Shown here: one piece after another, positions 24,332-32,889 of the stretch
Numbering within the stretch: position 1 is the stretch's first letter
Layout: each line of letters begins with the position of its first letter
Source: Pseudomonas sp. Os17
GTDB lineage: Bacteria > Pseudomonadota > Gammaproteobacteria > Pseudomonadales > Pseudomonadaceae
Length of the DNA: 64,000 nt
Assembly: GCF_001547895.1 (NCBI RefSeq)
Contig: NZ_AP014627.1
Coordinates: 3,413,501-3,477,500, forward strand
Reading direction: 5' to 3'
Position numbers and translations under genes: made by a program
Notes under the pieces: generated by a model
Databases searched by the model: none
The model's input: only the letters and a program-made list of their open reading frames with translations
What the model was told of the DNA's origin: nothing

Positions 24332-24970
24332 ATGCTGCAACAGTTCCTGCTGGTCGCCGCCGCACACTTTCTTGCCCTGCTCTCTCCCGGCCCGGATTTC
24401 TTCCTGGTGGCGCGCATGTCCATGGCCGCCGGCTGGCGCGCGGCCACTGGCGCCTGCCTGGGCATCGCCCTGGCCAACGGCATATTCATCGTTCTGGCTT
24501 TCGCCGGGGTTTCGGTGTTTCGGGCCGACAGCCCGCTGTTCCTGACGATCCAGCTGGCCGGGTGCGGCTACCTGCTGTACATGGGCTGGCTGTTTCTGCG
24601 CCACGCCGGGGCCAGCTCCCTGGCCGCGGTGGACAGCAATGGCCAGACCCGCACGCTGGGCCGTGCCACCTGGTGGCGCGGCCTGGGCATGGGCTTTGCC
24701 TCCGGCATCCTCAATCCGAAGAACGCGCTGTTCTATGTCAGCCTGGCTTCCCTGGTAGGCGCGCAGACCAGCGCCGGCTGGAAACTGGTCTATGGCCTGT
24801 GGATGTTCAGCGCGGTGCTGCTGTGGGACGTGCTGGTGGCCCTGGCGATCGGCAATCGCCGAGTGCGCGAGCGCTTTGCCCGGGCCCTGCCCTGGCTGGA
24901 ACGAGGCACCGGGGTGGTGCTGATCCTCCTGGCGTTGCTGGTGATCGGCGCCACGCTGTGGCGGCACTGA
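24332..24970 (+). CDS. LysE/RhtB-family amino-acid exporter
   Basis: The protein has 212 residues with about six membrane segments. The family marker LLSPGPDFFLVARMSMAAG appears at residues 16-34, followed by GILNPKNALFY near residue 127. These proteins export amino acids or related small molecules across the inner membrane. It lies directly downstream of the AraC-type regulator. The specific substrate cannot be inferred. Confidence 0.9.
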   Translation: MLQQFLLVAAAHFLALLSPGPDFFLVARMSMAAGWRAATGACLGIALANGIFIVLAFAGVSVFRADSPLFLTIQLAGCGYLLYMGWLFLRHAGASSLAAVDSNGQTRTLGRATWWRGLGMGFASGILNPKNALFYVSLASLVGAQTSAGWKLVYGLWMFSAVLLWDVLVALAIGNRRVRERFARALPWLERGTGVVLILLALLVIGATLWRH

Positions 24971-25170
24971 AGCGCTGAAGCTCTGGGCCGCGTCCCGCCA
25001 CAGGCCTGCCGCGACGTTGATGGCCACGCCGAAAAGCTCAAGCCCCAGACCCGCCCCGAACCTGCGACCGATGGCCGCAGGCATTGGTCTAATTAGCCCG
25101 CCGCTGCTTTCGTCTGTTTGCTACCATGCGCGGGTTTTTGCCTGTCTGGCTGTTCAAAGGGCGTTATTTC

Positions 25171-25776
25171 ATGAGTGTTTTGCTGACTCGCCGCACCCTG
25201 CTCACCAGCGCCGGGGTGCTCGGCCTGGGCCTGCTTGCCGGTTGCGACAACAGTCCCCGACTGTCCTTCAAGTACGGCAAGGACCTGAGCAATCAGATTC
25301 TCGGCCGCACCTTCAAACTCACCGATTCCCAAGGCGAAACCAAGTCGCTGTCCAGCTACCGCGGCCTGATGCCGATGATCTTCTTCGGCTTCACCCAGTG
25401 CCCGGCCGTGTGCCCCACCACCCTGGCCCGCGCCGCCCAGGCCAAGAAGCTGATGGGCCGCGATGGCGAGCGCCTGAAAGTGGTGTTCATCACCCTGGAC
25501 CCGGAGCGCGACACGCCCGAGGTGCTGGACGCCTACGTCAAGGCCTTCGATCCGAGCTTCGAAGCGCTGTACGGCAGCCTGGAAGAAACCGCGGCCACCG
25601 CCAAGGAATTTGGCGTGTTCTACGAAAAGATCCCCAGCGGCTCGACCTACACCCTGTCCCATACCGCCACCAGCTTTGTCTACGACTCCCGGGGCACCTT
25701 GCGCCTGGGGCTGTCCCAGTCTCTCAACGCCCAAGAGTGCGCGGAAGACCTGCTCACCGTCATGGAGGTTTGTTAA
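25171..25776 (+). CDS. SCO1/SenC-type copper chaperone lipoprotein
   Basis: The protein has 201 residues. The ATG at 25171 is preferred over an in-frame ATG at 25126 because the lipoprotein signal then begins immediately (LLTRRTLLT...LLAGC, Cys lipidated). The thioredoxin-like domain has the copper-binding CPAVC pair (CX3C) near residue 75 and the distal His in LSHTATSFVYD. SCO proteins carry copper to the CuA site of cytochrome c oxidase and also act as thiol reductants. The next gene, a PCu(A)C chaperone, overlaps by one base, and the two typically work together in oxidase assembly. Confidence 0.93.
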   Translation: MSVLLTRRTLLTSAGVLGLGLLAGCDNSPRLSFKYGKDLSNQILGRTFKLTDSQGETKSLSSYRGLMPMIFFGFTQCPAVCPTTLARAAQAKKLMGRDGERLKVVFITLDPERDTPEVLDAYVKAFDPSFEALYGSLEETAATAKEFGVFYEKIPSGSTYTLSHTATSFVYDSRGTLRLGLSQSLNAQECAEDLLTVMEVC

Positions 25777-26255
25777 TGAATGCCCACCAGCGCCCGTCGC
25801 GCCTTAAATCCGCCCTGCTGCTGATCTCTCTGCTGGGCCTGGCCGGCACCGCCGGCGCCGCGACCCAAGTGGACAACGCCTGGGTCCGCGCCACCGTCCC
25901 TGGCCAGCACGCCAGCGGCGCCTTCATGGACCTCACCGCCAGCAGCGACAGCAAGCTGGTCGAAGTGCAGTCGCCCGTGGCCAAGAACGTGCAGATCCAT
26001 CAGTCGAGCATGCACAACGACGTGATGAGCATGCAGCCAGTGGACGCCATCGCCCTGCCGGCCGGGAAGAAGGTCAGCCTGGACACCCACGGCTACCACG
26101 TGATGCTCATGGAGCTCACTGGCCAGATCAAGGTCGGGGACACCGTGCCGCTGACCCTGATCGTGGAAAACGCCAAGGGCGAGAAGGAGTCGATCAAGGT
26201 CCAAGCCCAAGCCCGGGCGCTGGATGCGCCGGACCACAGCATGATGAAGCACTGA
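25776..26255 (+). CDS. Periplasmic copper chaperone PCu(A)C
   Basis: The protein has 159 residues; GGAGG precedes the ATG, which shares one base with the stop of the SCO gene. A Sec signal peptide (LLLISLLGLAGTAGA) starts the protein. The DUF461/PCuAC copper ligands appear as IHQSSMHNDVMSM and, later, GYHVMLMEL, matching the His/Met set used to bind Cu(I). The C-terminus (DHSMMKH) adds further His/Met. It probably hands copper to the CuA centre together with SCO. A strong terminator follows. Confidence 0.93.
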   Translation: MNAHQRPSRLKSALLLISLLGLAGTAGAATQVDNAWVRATVPGQHASGAFMDLTASSDSKLVEVQSPVAKNVQIHQSSMHNDVMSMQPVDAIALPAGKKVSLDTHGYHVMLMELTGQIKVGDTVPLTLIVENAKGEKESIKVQAQARALDAPDHSMMKH

Positions 26256-26268
26256 GACAGCAAACATG

Positions 26269-26298
26269 AAAACCGGCCCCTGTGGGCCGGTTTTTTTA
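26269..26298 (+). terminator. Intrinsic terminator after the copper operon
   Basis: AAACCGGCCC-CTGT-GGGCCGGTTT followed by a T-run forms a classic GC-rich hairpin 14 bp after the PCu(A)C stop. The A-run on the other side lets it also serve the convergent methyltransferase gene. Confidence 0.92.
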
Positions 26299-26919
26299 TG
26301 AGTAATCCAGCGCCCGGGCCAGCCACACGGTGAAGCCGCAACACTGTGGATCTTCACTGATGTGCTGCACCACTTCGAAACCATGGGTATCGAGCAAGGT
26401 GCAGTATTCCCCCGGGTCCAGGCTCGCGTGGTACAGGGCCTCGCCTTCGAACTCGCCGATGGCCTCCCCTGCTGCAGGTCCGCTGGTGAACATCAGGGCG
26501 CAGCCCGGGGCCGCATGGCGTTCGAATACGGCGAACATGGCGCGCTGATCGTCCGGGCTCAGGTGGAACAGGCTGTTCCACGCCAGGATGCCGGCAAAGT
26601 CCTGATCCAGGGCCAGACCGCGCATGTCGGCGTTGATCCACTGCTGCTCGGGAAAGCGCTGGCGACACTGATCCAGCAAGGCGGCGCTGCTGTCGACGCC
26701 CGTGACCGCGTATCCATGTTCCACCAGATAGCGCGCCACCGGCTCGCCACCTCCACACCCCAGGTCCAGTACCTGCCGATCAGTCCCCATGACCTGGCGA
26801 AAGCGTTCGAACCAGGCCTGTTCGCTGTGAAATGCCTGGGTGTTGGCCCGGCGCGCCCGGTCCCAAGCCTGGGCATGACGCTGGTACAGATCGACGATGT
26901 GACGGGCGGATTCGTGCAT
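26296..26919 (-). CDS. SAM-dependent class I methyltransferase
   Basis: The protein has 207 residues; the ATG at 26919 is chosen because homologous-looking sequence begins with LYQRHAQAWDRAR. Motif I is clear (VLDLGCGGGEPVARYL), followed by VTGVDSSAALL and the later acidic post-I motif (INADMRGL). These mark a Rossmann-fold small-molecule methyltransferase. The substrate is unknown. It is transcribed towards the copper genes and shares their bidirectional terminator. Confidence 0.88.
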   Translation of the reverse strand: MHESARHIVDLYQRHAQAWDRARRANTQAFHSEQAWFERFRQVMGTDRQVLDLGCGGGEPVARYLVEHGYAVTGVDSSAALLDQCRQRFPEQQWINADMRGLALDQDFAGILAWNSLFHLSPDDQRAMFAVFERHAAPGCALMFTSGPAAGEAIGEFEGEALYHASLDPGEYCTLLDTHGFEVVQHISEDPQCCGFTVWLARALDYS

Positions 26920-26999
26920 CCACAGGCTTCCTTGTGCTGTTTGGTGGCCGCGGATTACAGCACAAGGGCGCCAGGCAAAGCGAAGTTGGCGGTAAGGCG

Positions 27000-28340
27000 T
27001 TATGTGGCCTGGCCGTTGGCATCCCAGGCCACTGGGGCCTGGCCGAGGAACTGACGCAGTTCGGCCAGCAGCTTGTCGCTGGAATGGCTGCTGGGCCGGT
27101 CGGCGACAAACCTCAGGCCCGGCATGATTGCTTGCACCCCGTCGTAGAGCCACTGCCCAGGAGTGCGCTCCGTTTCCTGCAAGGCCCGGGCGAAGATTGC
27201 CAGGTCCCGACGGGCCCGGGGAATGCCGCTGCTGCGCTCGACCCAGCTTTCATAACGCTGGCGGATTTCGATACGCCCCTGATTGACGATGGCCAGCACC
27301 CCACAGCGACTGCGATTGTGCAACGCCACCGGCGACAGGCCGAAGTACCCGCCCTCGCCCTGCCATGCCCCGTCAGGCAGGCGAAAGATCGCCAGATCGA
27401 TGTCCGGGTACTCTTCGATCCGTGTGGCGGCATGCTCCACCAGCAACGTACTGCGCTGCAGCTCCTGCATGGCCGGGTCGTACAGCTCGGCGTAACGCCG
27501 GGTGTTATCCAGCACATCGGCCAGTTGCGGCAGCAGTGTGGTGAAACGCGTCATGAGTCGCCGGTCGTTGCCCCCCTGGCTGTGGCTGCGCACCCGGGCG
27601 GCCAGGGCATGCAGGGTAAAGGCGCAGTGCAGGGCCTGGGGCGAAGTGCCCCGGGTGAAGTCGCCGAGTCGTGCGATATCGATCAGCAATTGACGGTGCC
27701 GCAGGGCCTGCTCGGGGGCCAGGAAGGCGTAGACCGAGGCCAGCCCGTCAAGATCGAAATGATCGCTGGTGATCACCTGCGCCTGTTCCACCCTCAGCCC
27801 TTGTTGGAGAAAGATCAGGGCGCTGGTGGTGGACAGGTTGGCCTTGTAGGCGCTGGGGGTCTTGTTGGCCGGCCAATGGGACAGGGTCAGCACGGTGGCC
27901 GGATTGTCGATGGAATCCAGGGAGATATTGGTCCGTCTGTGGGTCTGGCCCAGGGGCAGGAATCCATAGGGGCTGTGGGGCCCCAGGCGCCAGGGTTGCA
28001 AGCCAGGCTCCAGCGGCGCTTCGCCGCCTCCGGGCGCCAGTCGCTGATGCAACTGCCGGGGCAGTTCCCGCGGCGCCGGCGTTGCGCTCCCGAGTTCGCC
28101 CGAACCGTCCAGGCGATAACTGAACTGGCGCAGGTTCTCCCGGCGCAGGTCCCGGGGGTTGCCATTGCACACCCCGCAGCCGGGGCCGCCGAGGACGCTG
28201 AGCAGATCGGTGAACTGATTGTCGGCAATGCCGATGGCGCGTCCCCCCAGCAGACGAAGGTCCAGGTGCGCGAACAATGGGGCGACTCCCGGATCGAAAA
28301 GGAAGCCCTGTTCCTGGCAAGCGGTATTGAGGCTGTTCAT
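27000..28340 (-). CDS. Conserved hypothetical with DHH-like motif
   Basis: The protein has 446 residues with no signal peptide or membrane segment. Near residue 191, TSDHFDLDGLAS resembles the DxDGxxS metal-binding core of DHH phosphoesterases, but the remaining DHH motifs were not clearly found. A CGVC pair near residue 55 (GPGCGVCNGNP) could bind metal. The gene lies 36 bp downstream of the MFS gene on the same strand and is probably co-transcribed. No family name is claimed. Function could be a phosphoesterase or a purely structural variant. Confidence 0.65.
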   Translation of the reverse strand: MNSLNTACQEQGFLFDPGVAPLFAHLDLRLLGGRAIGIADNQFTDLLSVLGGPGCGVCNGNPRDLRRENLRQFSYRLDGSGELGSATPAPRELPRQLHQRLAPGGGEAPLEPGLQPWRLGPHSPYGFLPLGQTHRRTNISLDSIDNPATVLTLSHWPANKTPSAYKANLSTTSALIFLQQGLRVEQAQVITSDHFDLDGLASVYAFLAPEQALRHRQLLIDIARLGDFTRGTSPQALHCAFTLHALAARVRSHSQGGNDRRLMTRFTTLLPQLADVLDNTRRYAELYDPAMQELQRSTLLVEHAATRIEEYPDIDLAIFRLPDGAWQGEGGYFGLSPVALHNRSRCGVLAIVNQGRIEIRQRYESWVERSSGIPRARRDLAIFARALQETERTPGQWLYDGVQAIMPGLRFVADRPSSHSSDKLLAELRQFLGQAPVAWDANGQAT

Positions 28341-28376
28341 CTGTATGTCCTTGAAGTGTGACGAGTCAGGCGGGCC

Positions 28377-29792
28377 TCAGGCCTCGGCCAGCGCCCGGGT
28401 ATGGTGGCGCCGGACCTGACGCATGCAGATAAACAACAGGGCCGATACCCCGGCGTAGATTCCGAACAGCCAGGCTGCGGCCTGGGCCGTACCGGCAACA
28501 CCGGCGGTGGAGCTGAGTCCGGCCAGATTGACAATCATCCCCGCCAGCGCCGCGCCCAGGGCCGTGGCCACCAGTTGCACCGTGGTGATCGAAGCGCCCG
28601 CCAGCTCCTTTTGGTCATCGGCCGCGTTTTCCAGGACTCGGGACAACAGATGGGGCCACGCCAGGCCGATCCCTGTGCCCACCAGCAACATGGCCAGGCA
28701 CACCGCGCCCAGGCTCAGGAACGGCGTGGCTGTGGCAGGCATGAACAGGCAAGCCAGGAGCAGGCCGGCCACCACCAGAAACGGCCCGCTGGCAATGGCC
28801 CGGGCCGCACCCTGGGGGCTCAGGCCAGAGCTGAAGATCGCCCCCAGGGTCCAGCCGGCCGCCATCAGCGCGGCGATGTAACCCGCCAGCAAGGGCGTCT
28901 GCTGATGCAGCTCTTGCAGGAACAGTGGCACAAAGACCTCGCTGGTCATGCCCACCACCAGCAGCGCCATGGAGAGGTACAGCGCCAGCAAGGGGCTGCC
29001 GGATTTCAGGCTGTCGCGGGGCAAGAGACGTTTGCCGGAGCGGTTCTCCAGCACCACCACCAGCAGCAACAGGCCCAGACCGACGCCCAGGCCCAGAGCG
29101 TTGTACCCGGGTGAAGGTGTGATGCTGCCAATGGAGATCGCCAGCACCACCGCGGTCAGCAACACCAACTGCAGGCCGGGAATGGGACTGCGAGGCGCCG
29201 TTTCGCGGCTTTTACCCGGTAACAGGACAATCGCCAGCAGCATGAACAGCAAGGTGCAGGGCACAAGCACCCAGAACGCCGCACGCCAGGCTCCGTGTTC
29301 GGCGAAGACCCCGCCCACGGCTGGTCCGATCAGGGTGGCCGCGCCCCACATGGCGGAAATCAGCGCCATCGCCCGGGGCCATAGCGGCTCGTCGAACACC
29401 AGGCGGATCATCGCGTAGGGCAAGGCGAACAGCAGCCCTCCGCCCAGGCCCTGGACACTGCGGCCGAAGATCAGCCAGCCCATGTCCGGGGCCAGGGCAC
29501 ACAGGCCGCAACCGAGCATGAACACCAGGCCGGCCAGGGCATAGGCGAGCTTCGGCCCCAGTATCCCCAGGGCCCGGGTGGACAACACCGAACCTATGAT
29601 CGAGGCCACCACGAACAAGGTGGTATTCCAGGCGTAGTAGTCCAGGCCGCCGATATCCTTGACCACCGAAGGCAACAGCGTGGTGACCAGGTACACATTG
29701 ATTGCATGCAGCGCCACGCCACCGGCCAGGGCTGCCGAGCGCAGTCCGTTCTTGCCCAGTAACAGTGCTGACCATCCGCTTGTCGAAGCCAT
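28377..29792 (-). CDS. MFS drug/small-molecule exporter
   Basis: The protein has 471 residues, preceded by GGGAGCAAGG before the ATG. It is hydrophobic throughout with about 12-14 membrane helices. Typical DHA2-like features are the N-terminal loop, the LGPKLAYALAGLVFMLGCGLCALAP segment (motif A/B area) and the antiporter-like IGPAVGGVFAEHGAWRAAFWV motif C (G..xGP..G). Such proteins pump out drugs or metabolites using the proton gradient. It is divergent from the SufR-like regulator at 30007 across 214 bp, which may contain operators for both. Confidence 0.88.
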   Translation of the reverse strand: MASTSGWSALLLGKNGLRSAALAGGVALHAINVYLVTTLLPSVVKDIGGLDYYAWNTTLFVVASIIGSVLSTRALGILGPKLAYALAGLVFMLGCGLCALAPDMGWLIFGRSVQGLGGGLLFALPYAMIRLVFDEPLWPRAMALISAMWGAATLIGPAVGGVFAEHGAWRAAFWVLVPCTLLFMLLAIVLLPGKSRETAPRSPIPGLQLVLLTAVVLAISIGSITPSPGYNALGLGVGLGLLLLVVVLENRSGKRLLPRDSLKSGSPLLALYLSMALLVVGMTSEVFVPLFLQELHQQTPLLAGYIAALMAAGWTLGAIFSSGLSPQGAARAIASGPFLVVAGLLLACLFMPATATPFLSLGAVCLAMLLVGTGIGLAWPHLLSRVLENAADDQKELAGASITTVQLVATALGAALAGMIVNLAGLSSTAGVAGTAQAAAWLFGIYAGVSALLFICMRQVRRHHTRALAEA

Positions 29793-30006
29793 GCCTTGCT
29801 CCCTTAGGGTGTTCGATAAGGTCGCACTGTATTACACAAGCTTTTACTTTGATAATTAATTTTTCATTGCCTCGCTTTCTTGCCCAATCCGCCGCTCAAA
29901 GCGCGACAATCGCCGGGCTCCTTGACCGGAGCCTGTTATGCTTGCGCGGTTGGCAGCGTCCTGCACACCCTTGATACCCCACTTGCGCATTGGTTAATGG
30001 CCCAGC

Positions 30007-30684
30007 ATGTCCTCGATATCCTCCCCTGCCGAGAAGAAGAACCCCGGAGCCACCGCCGAGCGAATTCTGTTTCTGCTGAAAACCCGCGGCCCCTTGAAAA
30101 CCGCCGACCTGGCCCCGCTGCTCAAGGTGTCCCTGGAAGCCACCCGCCAGCAGCTACAGAAGCTGCTGGACGCTGAACTGATCGCCGGGCAGATGATGCC
30201 GGCCCAGGGCGCCGGGCGTCCGTCACAGAAATGGGTGTTGACCGAGCAGGCCCAGGCCCGTTTTCCCGACACCCATGCCCACCTGACCCTGCAACTGATC
30301 GATTCGATTCGCGCGGTCTATGGGGCCGACGGTGTGGAACGCATCGTCACTGATATGGAGCGGGTCAACACCGCGCAGTACCTCGACGTCTGCGCCCCGC
30401 TACCGACCCTGGAAGAACGGGTCCGGGCCCTGGCGCAAATCCGTGAAGTCGCCGGCTACATGGCCAGTGTCGAGGCCGACGGCGAGAGCTGGCTGTTGAT
30501 CGAGAGTCACTGTCCGATCTGTGTCGCGGCCCAGCAGTGCCAGGGCTTCTGCCGCTCCGAACTGCAAGTGTTCCAGGCCGCCATTGGCGACCTTGGCCAG
30601 GTGCAGCGCGTGGAGCACCTGATCACTGGCGGTCGACGCTGCGTTTATCGCATCAGCGCCCTCCAACCGAGTCCCCGCCCGTGA
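30007..30684 (+). CDS. SufR-like winged-helix regulator with Cys cluster
   Basis: The protein has 225 residues. The N-terminus is a winged helix (ILFLLKTRGPLKTADLAPLL..., TRQQLQKLLDAELI). Near the C-terminus SHCPICVAAQQCQGFC places four Cys closely, the pattern of SufR-type regulators that bind a [4Fe-4S] cluster; this implies an iron-sulfur or redox sensor. The coding sequence ends overlapping the next gene's GTG by 4 bp. It lies divergently opposite the MFS exporter. Regulation of the hydrolase or exporter is an inference. Confidence 0.8.
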   Translation: MSSISSPAEKKNPGATAERILFLLKTRGPLKTADLAPLLKVSLEATRQQLQKLLDAELIAGQMMPAQGAGRPSQKWVLTEQAQARFPDTHAHLTLQLIDSIRAVYGADGVERIVTDMERVNTAQYLDVCAPLPTLEERVRALAQIREVAGYMASVEADGESWLLIESHCPICVAAQQCQGFCRSELQVFQAAIGDLGQVQRVEHLITGGRRCVYRISALQPSPRP

Positions 30685-32159
30685 TCGCCCCGACCCTGTC
30701 GCGCCTGCTCAAGCGTGGCGCGCTGATCTTCGGCGTTGCCGCATTCACCCTGCTGGCCTGGCGCGCCTACGACAGCGAGCGGGGTCCGGCGCTGCAACCC
30801 TGGCACCTGCGGGTGCCCCACGAATTGAGCGTCGAGCAGATCGATCGGGCCGACTGGGCAACCTGGCTGCAGGCCGAGGGGCGGGTGTTCGCCGAAGTCG
30901 AGCGCGAGGTCAGCGACACCCTCGATCCATCCCAGGTGCCGCCCTTCAACCGTTACCGCAAGGACAGCCGGGTCTACCCGCCGCACTTCGCCACCGACTG
31001 GAACCGCTCCTACCTGCTGCGCCCCCAGGGTCCGCCCCGGGGCGTGGTGGTGCTGCTGCACGGGCTGACCGACTCGCCCTACAGCCTGCGGCACATTGCC
31101 CGGCGCTACGTTGCCCACGGCTACCTGGCCATCGGCCTGCGCCTGCCCGGTCACGGCACGGTGCCCGCCGGCCTGACCGAGGTGCAGTGGCAGGACTGGC
31201 TGGCGGCGACCCGCCTGGCCCTGCGCACGGCGCGGGCCGAAGTGCCGGCACCTGCGCCCCTGCACATCGTCGGCTACTCCAACGGTGGCGCCCTGGCGGT
31301 CAAGTACGCCCTGGACGCCCTCGGCGATCCGCAACTGCCACAGGCCCAGCGCCTGGTGCTGATTTCACCGATGATCGGCGTGGCGTCGTCGGCGCGCTTT
31401 GCCGGGCTGGCCGCCTGGCCCGCGGTGTTTCCAGCCTTCAGCAAGGCCGCCTGGCTGAACCTGCGCCCGGAATACAACCCGTTCAAGTACAACTCGTTTC
31501 CGGTCAATGGCGCGCGTCAGTCATGGCTGCTGACCGACGCCCTGCAAGGCCAGCTGCAAGCCCTGGCGGGCGATCCGCGGTTCCAGCAACTGCCGCCGAT
31601 CCTCGCCTTCCAGTCCCTGACCGACGCCACGGTCAGCACGCCGGCGGTGGTGAACGGCCTGTTCCGCCGGCTCCCGGCCAACGGCAGCGAACTGGTGATC
31701 TTCGATCTGAACCGCACCAGCGACTTCGACGGCCTGCTGGACCCGTCCAGCCTCACCTCCCTGGCCAGCCTGCTGCCGGCGCCGCCGCGCAACTACAGCA
31801 CGCGGATCCTGAGCAACGCCGAGAGCCCGTCGCACCACCTGGAAGAACTGGGCACCGCGGCCCTGAGCCTGGACAGCCAGCGCCGGCCCCTGGACCTGGC
31901 CTTCCCGGCGGGGGTGTTTTCCCTGTCCCACGTGGCCCTGCCATTCCCCGTCAGCGACAGCCTGTACGGCAGCCAACCCGATCCCGGCGAAGACTTCGGC
32001 CTGCACCTGGGCAGCCTCGCGGCCCGGGGCGAACGCGCCGTGCTGGTGGTGCCCATGGACGAGCTGATGCGTCTGACGTCCAACCCGTTCTACCCCTATC
32101 TGATCCGGCGCATCGAGTCGGATATAGATCAAGCAACAGTTCCGTCATTGATCCCCTGA
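30681..32159 (+). CDS. Alpha/beta hydrolase, membrane-anchored
   Basis: The protein has 492 residues from a GTG start overlapping the preceding stop (GTGA). A single N-terminal hydrophobic segment (GALIFGVAAFTLLAW) would anchor it in the inner membrane facing the periplasm. VVVLLHGLTDSPYSLR is the oxyanion-loop HG motif; GYSNGGALAVKYAL provides the nucleophile (G-x-S-x-G). The catalytic His cannot be pinned down, although LSHVALPFP near residue 415 is a candidate. The substrate is unknown. It is coupled to the SufR-like regulator. Confidence 0.85.
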   Translation: MIAPTLSRLLKRGALIFGVAAFTLLAWRAYDSERGPALQPWHLRVPHELSVEQIDRADWATWLQAEGRVFAEVEREVSDTLDPSQVPPFNRYRKDSRVYPPHFATDWNRSYLLRPQGPPRGVVVLLHGLTDSPYSLRHIARRYVAHGYLAIGLRLPGHGTVPAGLTEVQWQDWLAATRLALRTARAEVPAPAPLHIVGYSNGGALAVKYALDALGDPQLPQAQRLVLISPMIGVASSARFAGLAAWPAVFPAFSKAAWLNLRPEYNPFKYNSFPVNGARQSWLLTDALQGQLQALAGDPRFQQLPPILAFQSLTDATVSTPAVVNGLFRRLPANGSELVIFDLNRTSDFDGLLDPSSLTSLASLLPAPPRNYSTRILSNAESPSHHLEELGTAALSLDSQRRPLDLAFPAGVFSLSHVALPFPVSDSLYGSQPDPGEDFGLHLGSLAARGERAVLVVPMDELMRLTSNPFYPYLIRRIESDIDQATVPSLIP

Positions 32160-32187
32160 ATGGGCGGGTGTTAGCGTCACCGTCCTC

Positions 32188-32212
32188 TGCCCCCTTGATT
32201 TCCGAGGGGGCA
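32188..32212 (+). terminator. Hairpin between hydrolase and PagP-like gene
   Basis: TGCCCCCT-TGATTTCCG-AGGGGGCA is an 8-bp stem about 28 bp after the hydrolase stop and the same distance before the PagP-like start. It lacks a T-run, so it may be a weak terminator or a 5'-UTR element of the following gene. Confidence 0.5.
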
Positions 32213-32239
32213 CAACTGCCGCGATGGCAGGGAATCGCA

Positions 32240-32746
32240 ATGAAGACACTGTTTCAAAGCCGGGCGACCGGCCTCTCCCTTGCGCTGCGTCGGGCCATGG
32301 CCAGCGCGGCGCTGCTGGTCGCCGCCCAGAGCGCGCAGGCCGATCAGCAAGGGGACTTCTGGTACTTGCAGACCAGCGTCTACACCAACCACTGGAGCAA
32401 CGATCCGGACCACAACAACCATCAGGACCTGATCGGCCTGGAGCGCAACTACGCCAGCGGAAAACTCTGGGGCCTGAGCACCTTTCGCAACTCCTTCTCC
32501 CAGCGCTCCTACTACGCCTACGTCGGCAAGGCCTGGGAGAGCGCCGACTGGCCGGTCTACGCCAAGCTCAGCGGCGGCCTGATCCAGGGCTACAAGGGCG
32601 ACTACAAGGACAAGATTCCGCTGAACCACTTCGGCGTGGCGCCGGTGCTGATTCCGGCAGTCGGCATGCATTACGGCCCGGTAGGCACCGAGCTGGTGAT
32701 ACTGGGAGCCGCAGCGGTGATGGTCAACGTCGGCTACCGCTACTGA
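32240..32746 (+). CDS. PagP-like lipid A palmitoyltransferase, divergent
   Basis: The protein has 168 residues with a Sec signal peptide (about 35 residues, ending AQA). The rest fits a small eight-strand outer-membrane barrel. Compared by eye with Escherichia coli PagP, it shares a His near the mature N-terminus (SVYTNHWS), the segment FRNSFSQRSYYAYVGKAWES for the FKDSWNKWEPIAGYGWES region (Ser kept, Asp replaced by Asn), and IPLNHFGVAPVLIPAVGMHYGPV for the C-terminal barrel wall. PagP adds palmitate to lipid A. The fit to PagP is an inference from this partial alignment. It could work alongside the arn operon of this window in resistance to cationic peptides. Confidence 0.7.
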   Translation: MKTLFQSRATGLSLALRRAMASAALLVAAQSAQADQQGDFWYLQTSVYTNHWSNDPDHNNHQDLIGLERNYASGKLWGLSTFRNSFSQRSYYAYVGKAWESADWPVYAKLSGGLIQGYKGDYKDKIPLNHFGVAPVLIPAVGMHYGPVGTELVILGAAAVMVNVGYRY

Positions 32747-32751
32747 CACCC

Positions 32752-32776
32752 GCCGGGCCCAGGGATTGGCCCGGCA
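32752..32776 (+). terminator. Hairpin after PagP-like gene
   Basis: GCCGGGCC-CAGGGATT-GGCCCGGC is an 8-bp perfect GC stem starting 6 bp after the stop codon. The T-run is absent, so termination is plausible but not certain. Confidence 0.55.
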
Positions 32777-32889
32777 AAGTCGCACAATCGTTCAAGACGT
32801 TCCTCCAGCCCTTGCCCAGAATCTCGAAGCCTGATGGCCGGCGCCTTGACGCGCCCGGCATGGCGTCAATCCGAGAGGGCAAGGTATTC

